Shown here: one piece after another, positions 44,344-57,091 of the stretch
Layout: each line of letters opens with the position of its first letter
How positions within the stretch are numbered: position 1 is the first letter of the stretch
Assembly (NCBI GenBank): GCA_037962975.1
Contig: CM075673.1
Coordinates: 164,382,667-164,446,666 of the forward strand
DNA length: 64,000 nucleotides
DNA from: Clitoria ternatea
Taxonomy: Eukaryota; Streptophyta; Magnoliopsida; Fabales; Fabaceae
Reading direction: 5' to 3'
The notes under the pieces: model-generated
The model's database searches: none
Told to the model about the DNA's origin: nothing
What the model saw: the letters and a program-made list of their open reading frames with translations, nothing else
Program-made: the position numbers and the translations under genes

Positions 44344-44355
44344 AGGGGGGGTGGA
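44344..44355 (+). promoter_or_regulatory. Gypsy polypurine tract
   Basis: AGGGGGGGGTGGA-type purine run immediately before the 3' LTR. It follows TTTCGGGGACGAAATC, a sequence common at this position in Tekay/Del elements. Confidence 0.85.
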
Positions 44356-46705
44356 TGTAACATCCCTGATGTTTTAATGAGAATTATAAGAAATGGGAAA
44401 TGATTAGTAAATGTTTTAGAAGTTTTATTTAATATTTGTTCTGTCTTAGCCAGAGATAAGAAAACCGGTGTCGAGATCGGTATCTGAAGAGCGGTCAGGC
44501 GGAGTTAAAGATTGGGAGTGTAAGAGGAGAGCGGACAGGGCCAGGAGGTGTGGTCTGAACCGTTGTGAGGAGAGCGTCTCACACGGGGTCATAGCCCGGA
44601 TTAACCTTATAATGACTGAAACAACGGATGTAGGTAACCAAGAGGTGAGCACGGATAAGGTATCCGATCTCTCAGGTTGTAGCTCGGATTTCCGAGGTAT
44701 GAACACTAAATTAGGACGTCGGGGGCCGATATTCATATTGGGCCTATACTCTTGTGAAGTATTAGAGAATTGTGAATAATTAAACGTTGAGGGAATAAAT
44801 ACGTGTAATTGATTTGATAACTATGCAATAGTTTAATATAGTGAAATTGATTAAATTTAGTAAGAATACAAATAAAATAAAGGAAAAGACGATCTTGCCC
44901 ATGAGCTATATATATAAGGAAATTCTCTTCCTTCCCTCTTCATTATTTACAAGTTACCTTTGCTGTTGGTATGTTCCTTCTCTTTCGTTTTTCTCTCCTC
45001 TCTTAACGCTGATTTGCATGCGCTGGAGAGGGACTCCATTTGTGTCTAAACTTCAATTGAACCCCATTCCTGTGATCGAGGCTTCAAGGTGAGTCTACTG
45101 TTCCGTTCCAATTGTGATTCCCTTATTCCTTTTATTCTTTGGCTGTTAAGGGCCATGCATGGCTATATTCGTGGCTGTTCTCCACTCCTCTGGTGAGTGT
45201 GAGCCCAGATGCAGTCCATGAACTAAGGGCGTTGAAGTGATGAGCTGTACTTTATGATCCGTAGGTAGTAGGCTAAGCAACGGAAGATTGAGTGACGGAG
45301 TTGAGACTGCGAAACCAGTGCTCAGAGGAAGGAATCGACACAGAGAACAGATCATCGAAGCGTGGAACCAATGTAAGGGGGGTGTTCGGGTTATAATTAA
45401 TTAGAATAGGACTCGCTTCTTATTCAGGTCATTGAGGTAATGTAAACAGGCTAAGGAAAATGTTGCTAAACGTAGTTATGTGTTTATGCTTGTGCATGTG
45501 TGACTGGGTTCATTAATTAGTGGAAGATCGAGTGTGGTTTTGTTATCATGTATGATCTTGTGATATCTAATGTGAAATGATCAGTGTTATGTGACGTCGG
45601 GTTAGCAAGCAGGCTACCCGAGTGATGAGGAATTGATATTATTATGTGAAAGGTAAACTGTTGAATGATTATGTGGTATGGGATGGCCGACGGTATATGA
45701 TAGCCCCTCATTTCTGGCTCCCGTGGTTTTCGTGCCCAGTTGAGCTACCCAGTGGTCAAGTAGGACCCAGTGGTCGAGGTGGAGAGTCAAGCAGGACTCG
45801 GTGAACCAAGCAGGGTTCACGGGGTGTCAAGTAGGACCCCCAGCTGAAGGCCAATCCTTTAGTATCTGGATACTAGGAGTCAGATTGTATGAGAGTCAGT
45901 TGTGATTATGATGAATGTGATGGAATTATGTAGTTGGTTTAATATAGTTACTGTATGTAATACACTATGTTTCAGTATGCTTACTTACAAGTGATGCTTG
46001 ATGTATATGTATAAATATGCATGTATATTTGTTAAGTTCCATTCTATATTAATTACAATGCCAAACACTCATCCTTGCACCTTTTTTTTTAGTAACCAGA
46101 GACAGGGAGGGGGAAGGAGCCATGGAGTCGCGCCAAGGGGGAGAACGGTGCCAGGGTCCGAGTGACTTCGAGTGACTCTCTATAGAGTCATATGTGTGTA
46201 TAAGAACTTCTTAGTATTATTATTAGTTGTGTTTAATTAAGAACGGACCGGATGTAAACCTATATTTTAAAATACATCACTGTTATTTGCATATGCTTTC
46301 ATGGTAGTTATGATAACTCTTTGGGTTCACAGAACCATTTTTTTAGAGTGAAATTTTGGAAGTCCGGTTGCATGTTTTGTATAATCCGATGTGTGAAAGG
46401 TATTCGCTCAAGCGAATAGAACCTCGTTTAAGTGAGAGTCCGGAATCTCGCTTAGACGAGTAGGGGCCTTGCTCAAGCGAGAAGCCCTGATTCCTTTTCT
46501 CCCATCCGTTGTGTTTAAATTAACTTGCTTTTCTTTTCTAGACCTCATTTAATTAATCTAACTGTGACTGCTGTCACTTAAATAAGTCAGTAAAAATAAA
46601 TGCTTTTTCACTAAATATCGATTAATTTTCAAGAAAAGGAAAAATTTATCGTAAGAGGTAATTGTTTGAATAAAAATAAATGCAAAAATAACCTAGGATG
46701 TTACA
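44356..46705 (+). repeat. Gypsy 3' LTR
   Basis: TGTAACATCCCTGATG to CCTAGGATGTTACA, 2350 bp and uninterrupted. It serves as the reference for the split 5' LTR and the solo LTR at 18185. Confidence 0.95.
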
Positions 46706-46710
46706 TATAT

Positions 46711-47543
46711 AGTCAATGGTATTCTTAAGTCACAATTTTAGTATTTGTGGTTAGATGATTTTAGTTTGGGGAATGACAGATTCAAGTATTCGTTTAGTCT
46801 CAATCTTTTTGTTTATGTTTCAAATGACTTTTGTTTAGCACGCTAAAACATGTTTTCATTTGTATTTTAGGTGAGTTAGAATTCGTGTTTGAAAACAAGA
46901 GAGATAATAAAAAATGATTATAGTTAAATTAAACAAAATAATGATATTCAAGGAAAATGTTCATGTTTAGGATAAGATCATGGTTCTCTTATCTAGTTTT
47001 CAACATTTGAAAAGAAGGAGATTAAAGAACTAATAGTGTGAGTGGAAATCATTATGGATTCATATAAAAAATAATTATGAAAATCGTTACGGGTTCAAAT
47101 TGAATGGAAGAAAAGTGAAGAACTAATGGTTTGGAAAAGCTCCGCTATTCAACGATAGAAATCATTGAGTTTTGGATGAGAAACAATTAAGTTATTATTA
47201 TTATTATTATTATTATTTTGGGATCTATTGAATTACATCCTCCAAACACATTTACATGTTATTTTGATTTAGTGTATATTAACCACATATTTAAAATTAA
47301 GACACATAATCATGCTTAGACACTTCACTATAAGTAAATTATAAAAGAAATGTAACTACCGAACATTATAATTTGATACTCAAGTTAGAAATATAACTAT
47401 GGGATGGTGAAAATCTCAACTAATTAAGGGTTTAGTCTAAGTTTTTTTAATAAAAAAAATTACATAGGAAAAAGGGAGATGTATTATATAGTATTCCTAT
47501 ATAGGTATTTGCGATATGTATTATTTTGTGACACGTTATCTAA
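46711..47543. other. 5' flank of PTAC13
   Basis: AT-rich sequence that must contain the PTAC13 promoter. A TATATAG stretch occurs near 47486 but its role is unproven. No other gene is seen. Confidence 0.5.
47192..47217. repeat. (TTA)n microsatellite
   Basis: About eight to nine uninterrupted TTA units lie roughly 330 bp upstream of the PTAC13 start codon. Confidence 0.9.
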
Positions 47544-50500
47544 ATGAAAGGAGTGCTTCTGCCATGGAATCCACCAAGCTTCCGAACACTCTCTATACCC
47601 TCTCTCTCCTTCTCACGCCACCGGCCCAAACCGTTGGAGCTCTCAGTTTCCGCTTCTTCGGTGGAACCTGCCACTGACACCAAACAGGAGCTAAGCGCAA
47701 GAGAGAGGAGGAGGTTGAGGAGCGAGAGGAGGGAGAGCAAGAACACGGGTAACTGGAGGGAAGTGGTGGAAGAGAGGCTCATCAAGAAGCCAAAGAAGCA
47801 GAAAACTTCTTGGACCGAAGAACTCAACCTCGACAACCTCGCCAAGTTGGGCCCCCAATGGTGGGTCGTTCGTGTTTCGCGTGTTAAGGGTCACGACACT
47901 GCTCAACTACTCGCTCGCTCCCTCGTTCGGAACTTCCCCGACTTGGAGTTTAAGGTTGTTTCGTCTTCTGCTTTCGTAATCTTGATTTGGGTTTTCTGTG
48001 TGTGGCTTGGAAATTTAACTGCAGTCTTAGGTGGTTAAGAGAGAATGGTTTAGATTGATTTGTTTCCGTCTTTTGAATAATTTTTTTTTTTTTGGTTTAG
48101 TTAGGAATTGAACATGTGTAAGAGACACACAATAGCTCACACAACCAACCCTGCTCAACCAATTGAGCTAATTCCCATACTATAAAGTTTAATTGTGATA
48201 AAAAAAAGTTTTATGCTCTCAACCAACCAATTAGAAATTACTTAGATATGATTTTAACGTAGTTATTACAAGATTATAGTTAGCAATCTGATTTGTCCAA
48301 GTATAGATATCAGATGTATAGGGTATATCTTGCAGGTGCAGATACCGGACATGAGGTCTGCTCTTGTCAAGGTACCTGCAAGAATGGGAGGAGAAGTGTG
48401 TCCTTCAGGCCCCTCCTTAAGTATATGTCAGAGCAAATAACGGATATACAGTACGAAGGGCAGAAAAGTGTACCTTTGACATCTTTGAAGCGTGTATTTA
48501 TAGTGGAAGAGAAGATAATGACGAGTATGTTAGATGTTTTTGCAAATGTTGTCGGTCATGCGGCTAGCAAGACAGGTGCATATCCTAAGACCAGGGTTCC
48601 ATAGCTGTTGGGTCCAGAGGTCTGAACTCCGGTCTTGGAGCTTGCGAAAGAGTATCGTTAAGTGTTGTCCATCAGTGGAAGGGAAAATGGGTATACTGGC
48701 TTTGACCGGTATATACCGGCTCAGTATGTCTGGATCACAATCCATAATTGGATGACAGTCTAAGCAAACTTTATATTTTAATTAAGTTTAATTAAAAATA
48801 TATGTTTAAAAATTAATAATAAGAAGTTTAAATAAAAAAGCAAAAAATTCTGCTGTGTATGGAGGGGTTTGGTATTAAGATAAAATATAACGTTAGATGA
48901 GTTTTACAGAATGGCTATGATGATTGGAGTTTATAGCTAGCAACCCCACCAGCTTAGGAGATGAAAAATAAATAAACCACTGATGGGTAAAATGTTGTTT
49001 CATATAAGGTTAATATATATTGATGTGGTAGTGTTTGGTTTTAGTTTTTCTTTTTGATGAAATTGTTTGGTTTTAGGTTTATGTTCCGGCTGTCAACGAG
49101 AAAAGAAAATTGAAGGATGGTTCCGACTCTGTTAAAACAAAGCCCCTTTTCCCAGGTTGTATCTTCTTGAGATGTGTGTTGAACAAAGAACTGCATGACT
49201 TCATAAGAGAGTATGATGGTGTTGGAGGCTTTCTTGGTTCGAAGGTTGGAAACAAGTAAGCATCTGTTGCTTCTGTTTTATTTTTTGGTCATTCAGAATT
49301 TAGTTGCCTTTTTGTAGTCCAATTCTTGTGCAAAACAAGAGGCATCAAAGTAGTTGAAAAGTTGAAGATATATCTTGATGGGAATTGACAATAATTGTCA
49401 TCAACAATCATGTATTGATAGATATAATTGTAATAATAACTGTCATGTTAACTTATCCTACCTTAGTTATTCGGTATTTTTTTTCTTGGTGAGTACCTTA
49501 GTTAATCGGTATTAGTTATCTATTAGAAATAGAATTGGAAACTGCTAGATGGCAGTTATTTGTTATTAGGGTGTGTACGCAGAGTGGCAGACAAGTTCTT
49601 GGTTATTAGCGGTTTGTGTGCTGACTGCTGAGAATACTCTTGTCTCTTGGACAGCAAGAAATTGCTGTAATTTCTGTAATCTAGTGTGGTTTAATCCTAT
49701 TTTCATCTATTTCAAATTGGTGTTCCATCATGTCTTAAGTTGATTAGATATGAAAAAGAGTTTTGATCATAATCTAGGAAACAATTTCAAATTCAGACTA
49801 TAAATCATCTGAATGAACTTCCTAATCTTGTTTCCCTTGCTTTATTTGACAGATTCATGAATTGAAGTACTAATTTTATAAAATTATACTAACTATACTG
49901 ATTGGAAACAGGAAGGTTTGATGGTTATACTTATTTTCAGGACTGGAGTATAAAATGGGGAACCTGATAAAATTGTGAAACAGGATTGTGTTGCTAAAAT
50001 TTTCTAAGATTTTAATCTGGTGGTGCCCTTTTAGCTTCCATATACTTTTAGCTATTGATTTTAGATATTGAAAATGAGAACATCTTAAATCTAATGTCTC
50101 TGGTGCATATTTTTCCCTGTTACTGTTTTGCCTGATTAGAAACTCCCAATTGTTTTCACTTTCCCAGAAAGAGACAGATCAATAAACCAAGACCAGTGTC
50201 TGTTGAAGACATGGATGCAATCTTCAGACAGGCAAAAGAAGAACAAGAAAAAATTGACCAAGCTTCTAAGGAGGAAGAGAAAAAGGCCGTTCTTAACTCT
50301 GGGATTCCTAATACAGAGTTAGAACCAGATGACGTTATAAATACAATTATTAATTCTAAGCCTAAAAGGGGATCTAGAAAAACTTCTGACAAGCTCACAG
50401 TTGCTGATACTTCATCTCAACGAAAAGATTATAAACTGCTCGTCCCAGGTTCCACTGTTCGAGTTGTAAGTGGAACATTTTCAGGGTTTACAGGCATCCT

Positions 50501-50810
50501 CAAGAAGCTGAATCGCAAAACCAAATTGGTGAGCTGCATCCTTAACGAAAGACTCCTGTTAGAAACACACACACATGCACACTTTTGTGATGAAAATTGC
50601 TGGAATGTCAATAGAAAATCAGAAAGCAAGTGAAAGTTTTAAATGATGTGTGAATTAGTGGGTCAAGTTATTATGTGAAATATTTTTTCTTCTGTCCTTT
50701 TATTGACTCAAATAATCCTCTTCTTGCAGGCCACTGTGCATTTTTCTCTATTTGGGAAAGAGAACATAGCAGACATAGATGTTAGCGAAATTGCTCCAAT
50801 GACAAACTGA
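47544..50810 (+). CDS. PTAC13: Plastid NusG-like protein PTAC13 (NGN + KOW), four exons
   Basis: The exons are 47544-47954, 49077-49255, 50168-50528 and 50730-50810. They join in phase to 1032 nt (343 aa plus TGA). Splice sites are AAG|GTTGTT, TTTTAG|GTTTAT, AA|GTAAGC, CCCAG|A, TTG|GTGAGC and TTGCAG|GCC. The N-terminus is rich in Ser/Arg/Pro and poor in acids (PPSFRTLSIPSLSFSRHRP), fitting a chloroplast transit peptide. The NGN domain starts at about residue 104 (QWWVVRVSRVKGHDTAQLLA) and continues into exon 2 (PLFPGCIFLRCVLN...IREYDGVGGFLG). A charged linker follows. A KOW motif occupies about 286-342 (GSTVRVVSGTFSGFTGILKK). The family is bacterial-type NusG, a transcription elongation factor. 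The Arabidopsis member is a component of plastid transcriptionally active chromosome. The minus-strand frame opposite exon 1 is a shadow. Intron 1 contains a SINE and unexplained sequence at 48330-48600. Confidence 0.9.
48080..48182 (-). mobile_element. tRNA-derived SINE in PTAC13 intron 1
   Basis: On the minus strand the element has an A-box TAGCTCAATTGG (48170-48159), a B-box GTTCAATTCC (48113-48104) and an A-run of about 14 (48093-48080). That is the RNA polymerase III promoter order and poly(A) tail of a tRNA-related SINE. The box spacing is wider than in the parent tRNA region. TSDs were not fixed. Confidence 0.65.
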
Positions 50811-53800
50811 TGTACTTAGGCTGTGGTATGTTTCACATCTTTTCCAGTGCTCATAATACACATGTGCTTATGTGTCACACAATCAGTGGTAAGCGAAATT
50901 AAAAAAGGAAGACTTTAAAGAGTTGCTCACTGCATGCTCTTCCTGCCTTTTCAGTATGTGGATGAAGCTCAGTTTTTAAAAACAAAAATAAATGCATTCA
51001 CCTTGGTGCTTACTTGTGTATTATTAGTCATGGAAAAATTAAGAAATTGTGGTAGTAAGCTTAGCAGGATAGGTAGAAGAAGCTATTCGCTGGTGCTGAA
51101 TTCCAAAAGTTGAAATGTGAGATCATGTCTATGTTCTGAAGGCCTAAACTTTTTGTTTAGTTGCATTATGGTATTTGTAATTGTAAAGTATATTCCATCA
51201 CCAAATCCCTCGTTCTCTCTGGCTCTGCAAAAGGGATTGGTATCTTGAACAAGCCTGGTGATGATTGAGTTAAAAAACATGATTTGTATTTGCACAATTA
51301 ACCAATTAACCAAAAATGAATTAGGACAATATGACAGTTTTTTTTTTATTCATTGTGTACTTGCTACATTAAATTACTTTTGGGAGAAAAATCTTCCTGA
51401 GTTGTAGTAATACGTGCTGTTCAATGCCCTAGGTTCAATGCTATTTACAATCAATTTTGTTGTATTAAATTTAACTGATACCAGATCCGAAGTGTAGAGA
51501 GGAAATAATTGATTAAAATGTATCTTCCAGACACGGGACTGTCTAATGTGATGAACATTGTTGATTTTATTTTGCCAACATGTATTCTCAAGTGTATGAA
51601 AATTGAAAACCATCCTCATTGCGTGCATCGTTCTAAATTTCTGATTTACCAAATACTATTAAATATTGGAATGTTGGTTGTTAGAACTTAGAAATCATAG
51701 TCATCTCTCTTATGATACATTTATATGATTGTATGGTTTGAGTTTTTTATTTTTTGGCTATCTAATTGTTATTTTTTACGCATTTTTTCAAAAAATGGGA
51801 ATCAAAGTAAAAATATGATACCCACTAAGGTGGGTCTAGTGATGAACTTTGAGTAGTTTGAATGAGATCATTGATTAAAATTTCAGTGCCTTAATTGTAT
51901 ACACTAAAAATGATACTTTATAATTAAAAGTAAAATTAAGAAGGTTAAATTAAATTACTCTGTAGTTTTTAGATAGAAAAGAAAAGAAAATACCATCTTG
52001 GATACTTGTAGTTTCTTTGTATATGTTTATATGATTCTTGCCTTTAGAATAGTGAAAAAAAGGAGTTTCACATGATGTATGTATCTTAATTACATCTGCA
52101 ATATGCAAACACATAAGTTTTTGGGCAAGCAAGTGAGGACAAAATTTTGGCTATGAAAAAAATAATGTGATCGTTTAAAATGTGTTAGGATTTGAAAGTT
52201 AACTACCAAAAGAGCTCATTGTTGGATATCAAATGAATATAAGTTCAACAGTTGAAACACTTAGAAATGTCAACAGATGCAAGACTGTTTTATAAATTCG
52301 CAAATATACTATTAAAGTATCCAACTTATGATGTAAACGGAAGGAGAATTATCTTGAAATTTAAATTGAGAGAATAATATATTTTTTTATAAAAAGGTTT
52401 AGAGAAAGATATTGATTACACATTCAAGACATAAATGAGAATATGAGTGATAAGTCATAGGTTGATCTTTTAAAGTTTCCTTGATAAGATTAGTTTAGAT
52501 TGCCACAAGACAAGATGTCTTAATAAAATAAAACTTAACTTTTTACTGAGGAACAAGGAACCTTACACACAAAGGTCAAAGGAGAGAATAAAAGATTTAA
52601 TCAAAACTCAAGTTGTTTTAATCAAAACTTTAGTAAATTTTTGAATCTTCACTTATCATTTGCTTCTTAGTAACACTTATTAATCCATTGACTCTTAAAT
52701 ATCCACCTATGTACTAATTTCCTCGTTAGTACTTAATTCCCACCGGTGAAGCCATACAAACTCCATTAATCTTAATAATACTAAGTAACTCTCAAAATAC
52801 ATTAAAATTAATAAAATACATTAAAAATTCACTCTGGAAAATATGCCCCAAAAATAAATACAAAAATTACTAAAAATATAGAAAAACTTAAAGTTTGGTT
52901 TATCTGTTAGACTCTCATCATCCCATCATTTTTCAAGAAAATTCTTCCTCGAATTTTAAACTTTCTCTTCCTCCACAAAAATGTGCTAAATCATTACCAA
53001 GGTTAAAAATCCATCTTTGAAACTTGTTTTCAATTTTAATTCCCTCAACACACAGACTATCAACATATGAAATATTTTACTTGTTGAGAGAAAAATATAA
53101 TCATCCTTGAGATCACTTAGAGATTTCATTATACATAAAAGTTGTGATCTGGGTGTGTAAACTTTCAGACAGCTACTTCAAACGTCTTGTTCTTTAGCTT
53201 GGGACTTGTATTTATCTGCAAATAAGCCTCAAACAATCTTGAAACATTAGTACATAAAATAGTCTAATGTTTTTATCATAATTAAAATATTCGAGTGGTC
53301 CTTAGAACTTCATATATTCTTTCAGGACTTAATACATAGCTCCATATCTTTTTCTTTCTCTTCTTTCCTTCTTCATTTTTTTTTTGTTTTTTTGAATCTC
53401 AATCTCGTTTCCACTTATTTTTTTAACACTTCCTTAAAAATTCTTTCTATCTCACTTTTTATCCCTTAGATTTTTTTCCATTTCTTTTCTTGCCTCTTTC
53501 TCTTTTCCTTCATTATGCATTCTATATGTAGGCCTTGACATCACTTTCTTCATAGAAAGGAAGTACCATTATCTTTTTTGTAGATGAAAATAAAGAGCAG
53601 AAACTTTGGTAACAAATGACACGAATGAAAGCGATACCATAATCTTTTCCATAGTTGAAAATCAAGAAGTCAAAGCTTTAATACAAAATGACGTGAACAA
53701 AAGGGGGATCATCTTGAAATTCAGTTTGAGAGAAGAATATATTTTTGGTTAAAAGGTTTAGAAAATGATATTGACGTCACACTCAAGACATATATGAGAA

Positions 53801-54344
53801 TGTGAATGATAAGTATAGATTGATCATCACAAGTTTCCTTGAGAAGATCAGTTTAGATCATTACAAGACATCATGCCTTAATAATATCAAACTTAACTAT
53901 ATTAATCATACCTTATTTCCAAATGAAAATTTAAAAATGAGATGAAAATTAAAAAACTACTTCTACCCAATGCTATAGCCTTTTTATATCAATTTATCCT
54001 CATTTATGAAACTTTGGTTCTTAATGTTTTCTACAAACCCGGAACACCCCTAGGAAAAAAAATTGTCGTTTGATTTTAACCATTTCTTTTTATTGGTTAA
54101 TCATGTTTATAAAGAAATCAGTTGATAGAGATAAGAGAGATATGTAAAGTGTTGCACGTGCACACAAAGTCACTAACTTAGGTCGGCCATAAATATCACC
54201 AACAACATATCCTAACCAATATGACATGACATTAAACCAATATCATACCTTCCGTTAATACTTCGATTCGGTACGTGAACTAAAAGATAATTTTAAATTT
54301 GGGTTATAATTTTAATTTTAAGGTATGTTCTAACTAAGTTATCT
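50811..54344. other. Intergenic DNA downstream of PTAC13
   Basis: The first few hundred bases should hold the PTAC13 3' UTR. Beyond that the sequence is AT-rich with a pair of diverged direct repeats (52341-52540 and 53690-53897). No gene was recognised. The 48-92-aa frames in it lack domains. Confidence 0.5.
52341..53897. repeat. Pair of diverged ~200-bp direct repeats, possible TRIM-like remnant
   Basis: Copy A (52341-52540) and copy B (53690-53897) share ATCTTGAAATT, GAATATATTTTT, AAAAGGTTTAGA, CAAGACATA, AAGTTTCCTTGA and AAACTTAACT in the same order. They are about 1.15 kb apart. Copy B is preceded by AAAAGGGGGATC, purine-rich like a PPT. No TSD or primer site was confirmed. Confidence 0.45.
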
Positions 54345-54352
54345 ATTTAAAT

Positions 54353-54922
54353 TAAGGGTATTTACAGATTAGATTGGATCGATTTTAAGATCAAAAGTTA
54401 TGTGATTCAATTAAGAAATCATTATGTGATTTGGATTGGATCAGTTATAATATACTATGAAATTCGACCCGATCCAATCAAATATATATCGGTTTAAATT
54501 AGATTGGATTTTGGTTTTTAAAAAATACCTTAAAATAAATCACTTATTATAGAAATTACATACTAACAATAGTAACAGACAAGCGAAGTAAAACAAAAGT
54601 TTCTTTCGGTATTGTCATTTGGGCTTAAGATGTTTTGTATGAGAATTATAAAATTGAAACACTAGACATTGTCATTTGGACTTAAACTATTTTACTTTTA
54701 GGAATTATAGAAACAAAATAAATATATTAGGTTTTTATGTAACAGATATAAGTAGTACTAGTAGTAAAAAAAAACTTTGGATCAGTTTCGAAAGGTGCAA
54801 CCGAAATCCAATCCAATCCATTAAAAAATATTGATTTTTTTTTGTTATCGGTTATTTCGATTATCGATTTTCAGTTCAATTAAGTATTTTTTCTTGGATT
54901 GAATTAGATGATAAACACCCTA
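54353..54922. mobile_element. Candidate hAT MITE
   Basis: The left end TAAGGGTATTTACAGATTAG and the reverse-complemented right end TAGGGTGTTTATCATCTAAT are similar. The flanking octamers ATTTAAAT (54345-54352) and ATTTAAAA (54923-54930) differ by one base, as for an 8-bp hAT duplication. Subterminal GATTGGAT-type motifs repeat. It is 570 bp and non-coding. Confidence 0.5.
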
Positions 54923-54930
54923 ATTTAAAA

Positions 54931-57091
54931 GGACTAACCCATTTTAAAAGCTTTACTTATTCTGCATTTAGAAAATATTGAGTACAATTACGATTAAGAA
55001 TTTACTTATAAATAGACAGAAAAAAACATATTAATCAATTGGTTTTAAATCTTTATTTGTTGGAAGAATAAAACGAGTGACTCAGAGACGCGGTGCTTTG
55101 CCTCTACTTTTTTTTTCCTACACCAGTTTTTTACATAGGTTATATAATTGATATGAAAAGTGTTTTTAATACCATTGATTTTATAATTAGTCTAAAAACT
55201 ATTTTTTATGCTGCTTATGAAAATAATCAATTTAAATACATGAGTAATGGAACATTTTATATCGATTATAAAAATAAATAATATTAAAACCAGTCATAAC
55301 TATGTAAAAAACCGATACAGAAAGGAAAAGTAAATGAAAAGCACAGCTTCTCCGAGGAAAGAAGCTGGATTCAAAAAAAACATTGAATTCTTATCTTTTT
55401 TACCTTTAACATGTAGTGTATAATATTCTTTAAAGTTTCTCTATTATTCAATTAGAGAAATAGAATTATAAAAATAAAAAATTTAATGATTAAATTTTTA
55501 CGTCTTTTAAAACAATTAAAATTTCATTAAATTAACAATTTTTTTATTAATCAAATCTCGATTTGATTGACCTAACAATAAACAAAACAACTCGTTAGTT
55601 ATACACACCGACGGAGGGGAAACAATTATAAACTGTATGTGAAACAAATGGTTTTATATTTCTTTTTTCATTGAAGCATGGGAACACTGAATGTTAGTAG
55701 TAGGCTAGGTAGGATTCCATCCAATAGTTTTAATTTAAGTTGCAATTCAATATTCGGTACGTTATAATGTTATTTTAATTATTGACAATAATTTTGCAAC
55801 ACAATTTCCTGGCCCTACATCAAACCCCATATATGCACTTTCATTCTATACGTGAGATGTTTGGTTATCTATTAGGGTTGATAAAAAAAGTTTTGATTAT
55901 TTCTAACAGTATAAATGATCAATATTAATATTTAAATTTTTGTATTTTTATAATTTAATTTCTCTAACTATATATCAAACAGAGTATTGATTCAATTGCA
56001 AATATGGGTCAAGAGTAACATAACACCATGATCGGTTGGGAATTGGACCAAATCTAAAATACTTGAAGACAGGGAGAAAACAGAGTCATGTAGTGTCTTT
56101 ACTCTGTTTTTAGCCGAAGGAGACGGTGATCTTGGAAAGATTTTTTTTCCGCCTAATTTTTCTACATTTTTTTTTATGTTTGATCCTAATTCAACTTGTA
56201 ATTATTGAACCGGTAATTTTATTGGTTCAATAATTGGTTTAGTATTAAAAACACATATGAGAAACATGATATTTTTAATTTTAACGTGTGCATTTATCAT
56301 TAAGTGGATAGGTTTGTTAATAAAAAAATATTCTAGTTTATATGTGATTTTGAATTTAAGTTTAAGGGAAGCATTGGTAATTAGAATTTACCTAAGTCTC
56401 ATTCTATTGTTATGGGTTCTCCATCGAAATTTTTTTCTTTTATAGAATCATGTGAATTTCGGAATACAACTAACTTATAATCAAAAAGCGTTTGCATATA
56501 CGAATGATATTTTATATGCTAATTTTTAATATTGAGAAATGAAATAAGATAAAAACCATCCACCGAACATTGAAGGAGAAATGAAAAAACTGAATATAGG
56601 TATAATGTTAATATATAGCCTTAGCCAGCTAGGAAAAGGAAAACACTAAAATTTAAAAGCTCATTCAGAAGGCATAACCACCAACAAATTACAAAGCTCA
56701 TTCACAATTAATGGAGTGGACCCAAAAATATTCTTAAAAAATAAACTAAAATAAAATTGAGATTCAAGTATTTATTTATCCAGAGGATGGGAACCAGATG
56801 AATGAATATTGCAAAAAGGAAAGCCTAAAAAAACACCTTTATTAATATTATATTCCCTTGGTCATCTGGCACCAAGAAAAAGTGAACTACCAAGTTGCAT
56901 AATCCAGTAAAATGAAATAATTTTTCACAATCTCCAACCCAACTTCCCCAAATATTCTTTGATGTTTACTTTCTTCATCAGACCCTAAAACTTCACAGGT
57001 TCTACCTTTTGATGCAAATGGGAGCAACCCACCAACCATAAGAGTCACAAACCCAGCAAGGTTCATCTCAACCCACCACCCCACTTCAATT
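54931..57091. other. Intergenic DNA upstream of the lectin gene
   Basis: AT-rich, with no recognised gene or RNA. The promoter and 5' UTR of the lectin gene should lie near the right end, but no clear TATA box was assigned. Confidence 0.5.

Larger units (their letters stand above)
27385..46705 (+). mobile_element. Full-length Tekay/Del-like Gypsy retrotransposon, TSD TATAT
   Basis: The element is flanked by TATAT (27380-27384 and 46706-46710). Its parts are a 5' LTR split into 27385-28620 and 38564-39675 (2348 bp once the insert is removed), a primer site at 39678, gag-pol at 39905-44320, a purine tract at 44344-44355 and a 3' LTR at 44356-46705 (2350 bp). Without the nested Copia element and its duplicated target it is about 9.4 kb. 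The two LTRs differ by roughly 28 substitutions and a few indels by my reading (about 1.2%), so the insertion is young. The clade call rests on the integrase C-terminus and the GGGGACGAA sequence after the stop. Confidence 0.93.

Noticed and set aside
47540..47906. Minus-strand frames of 101 and 71 aa opposite PTAC13 exon 1
   Set aside because: They are shadow frames of a GC-rich first exon. The plus strand has the transit peptide, NGN start and valid splice sites.
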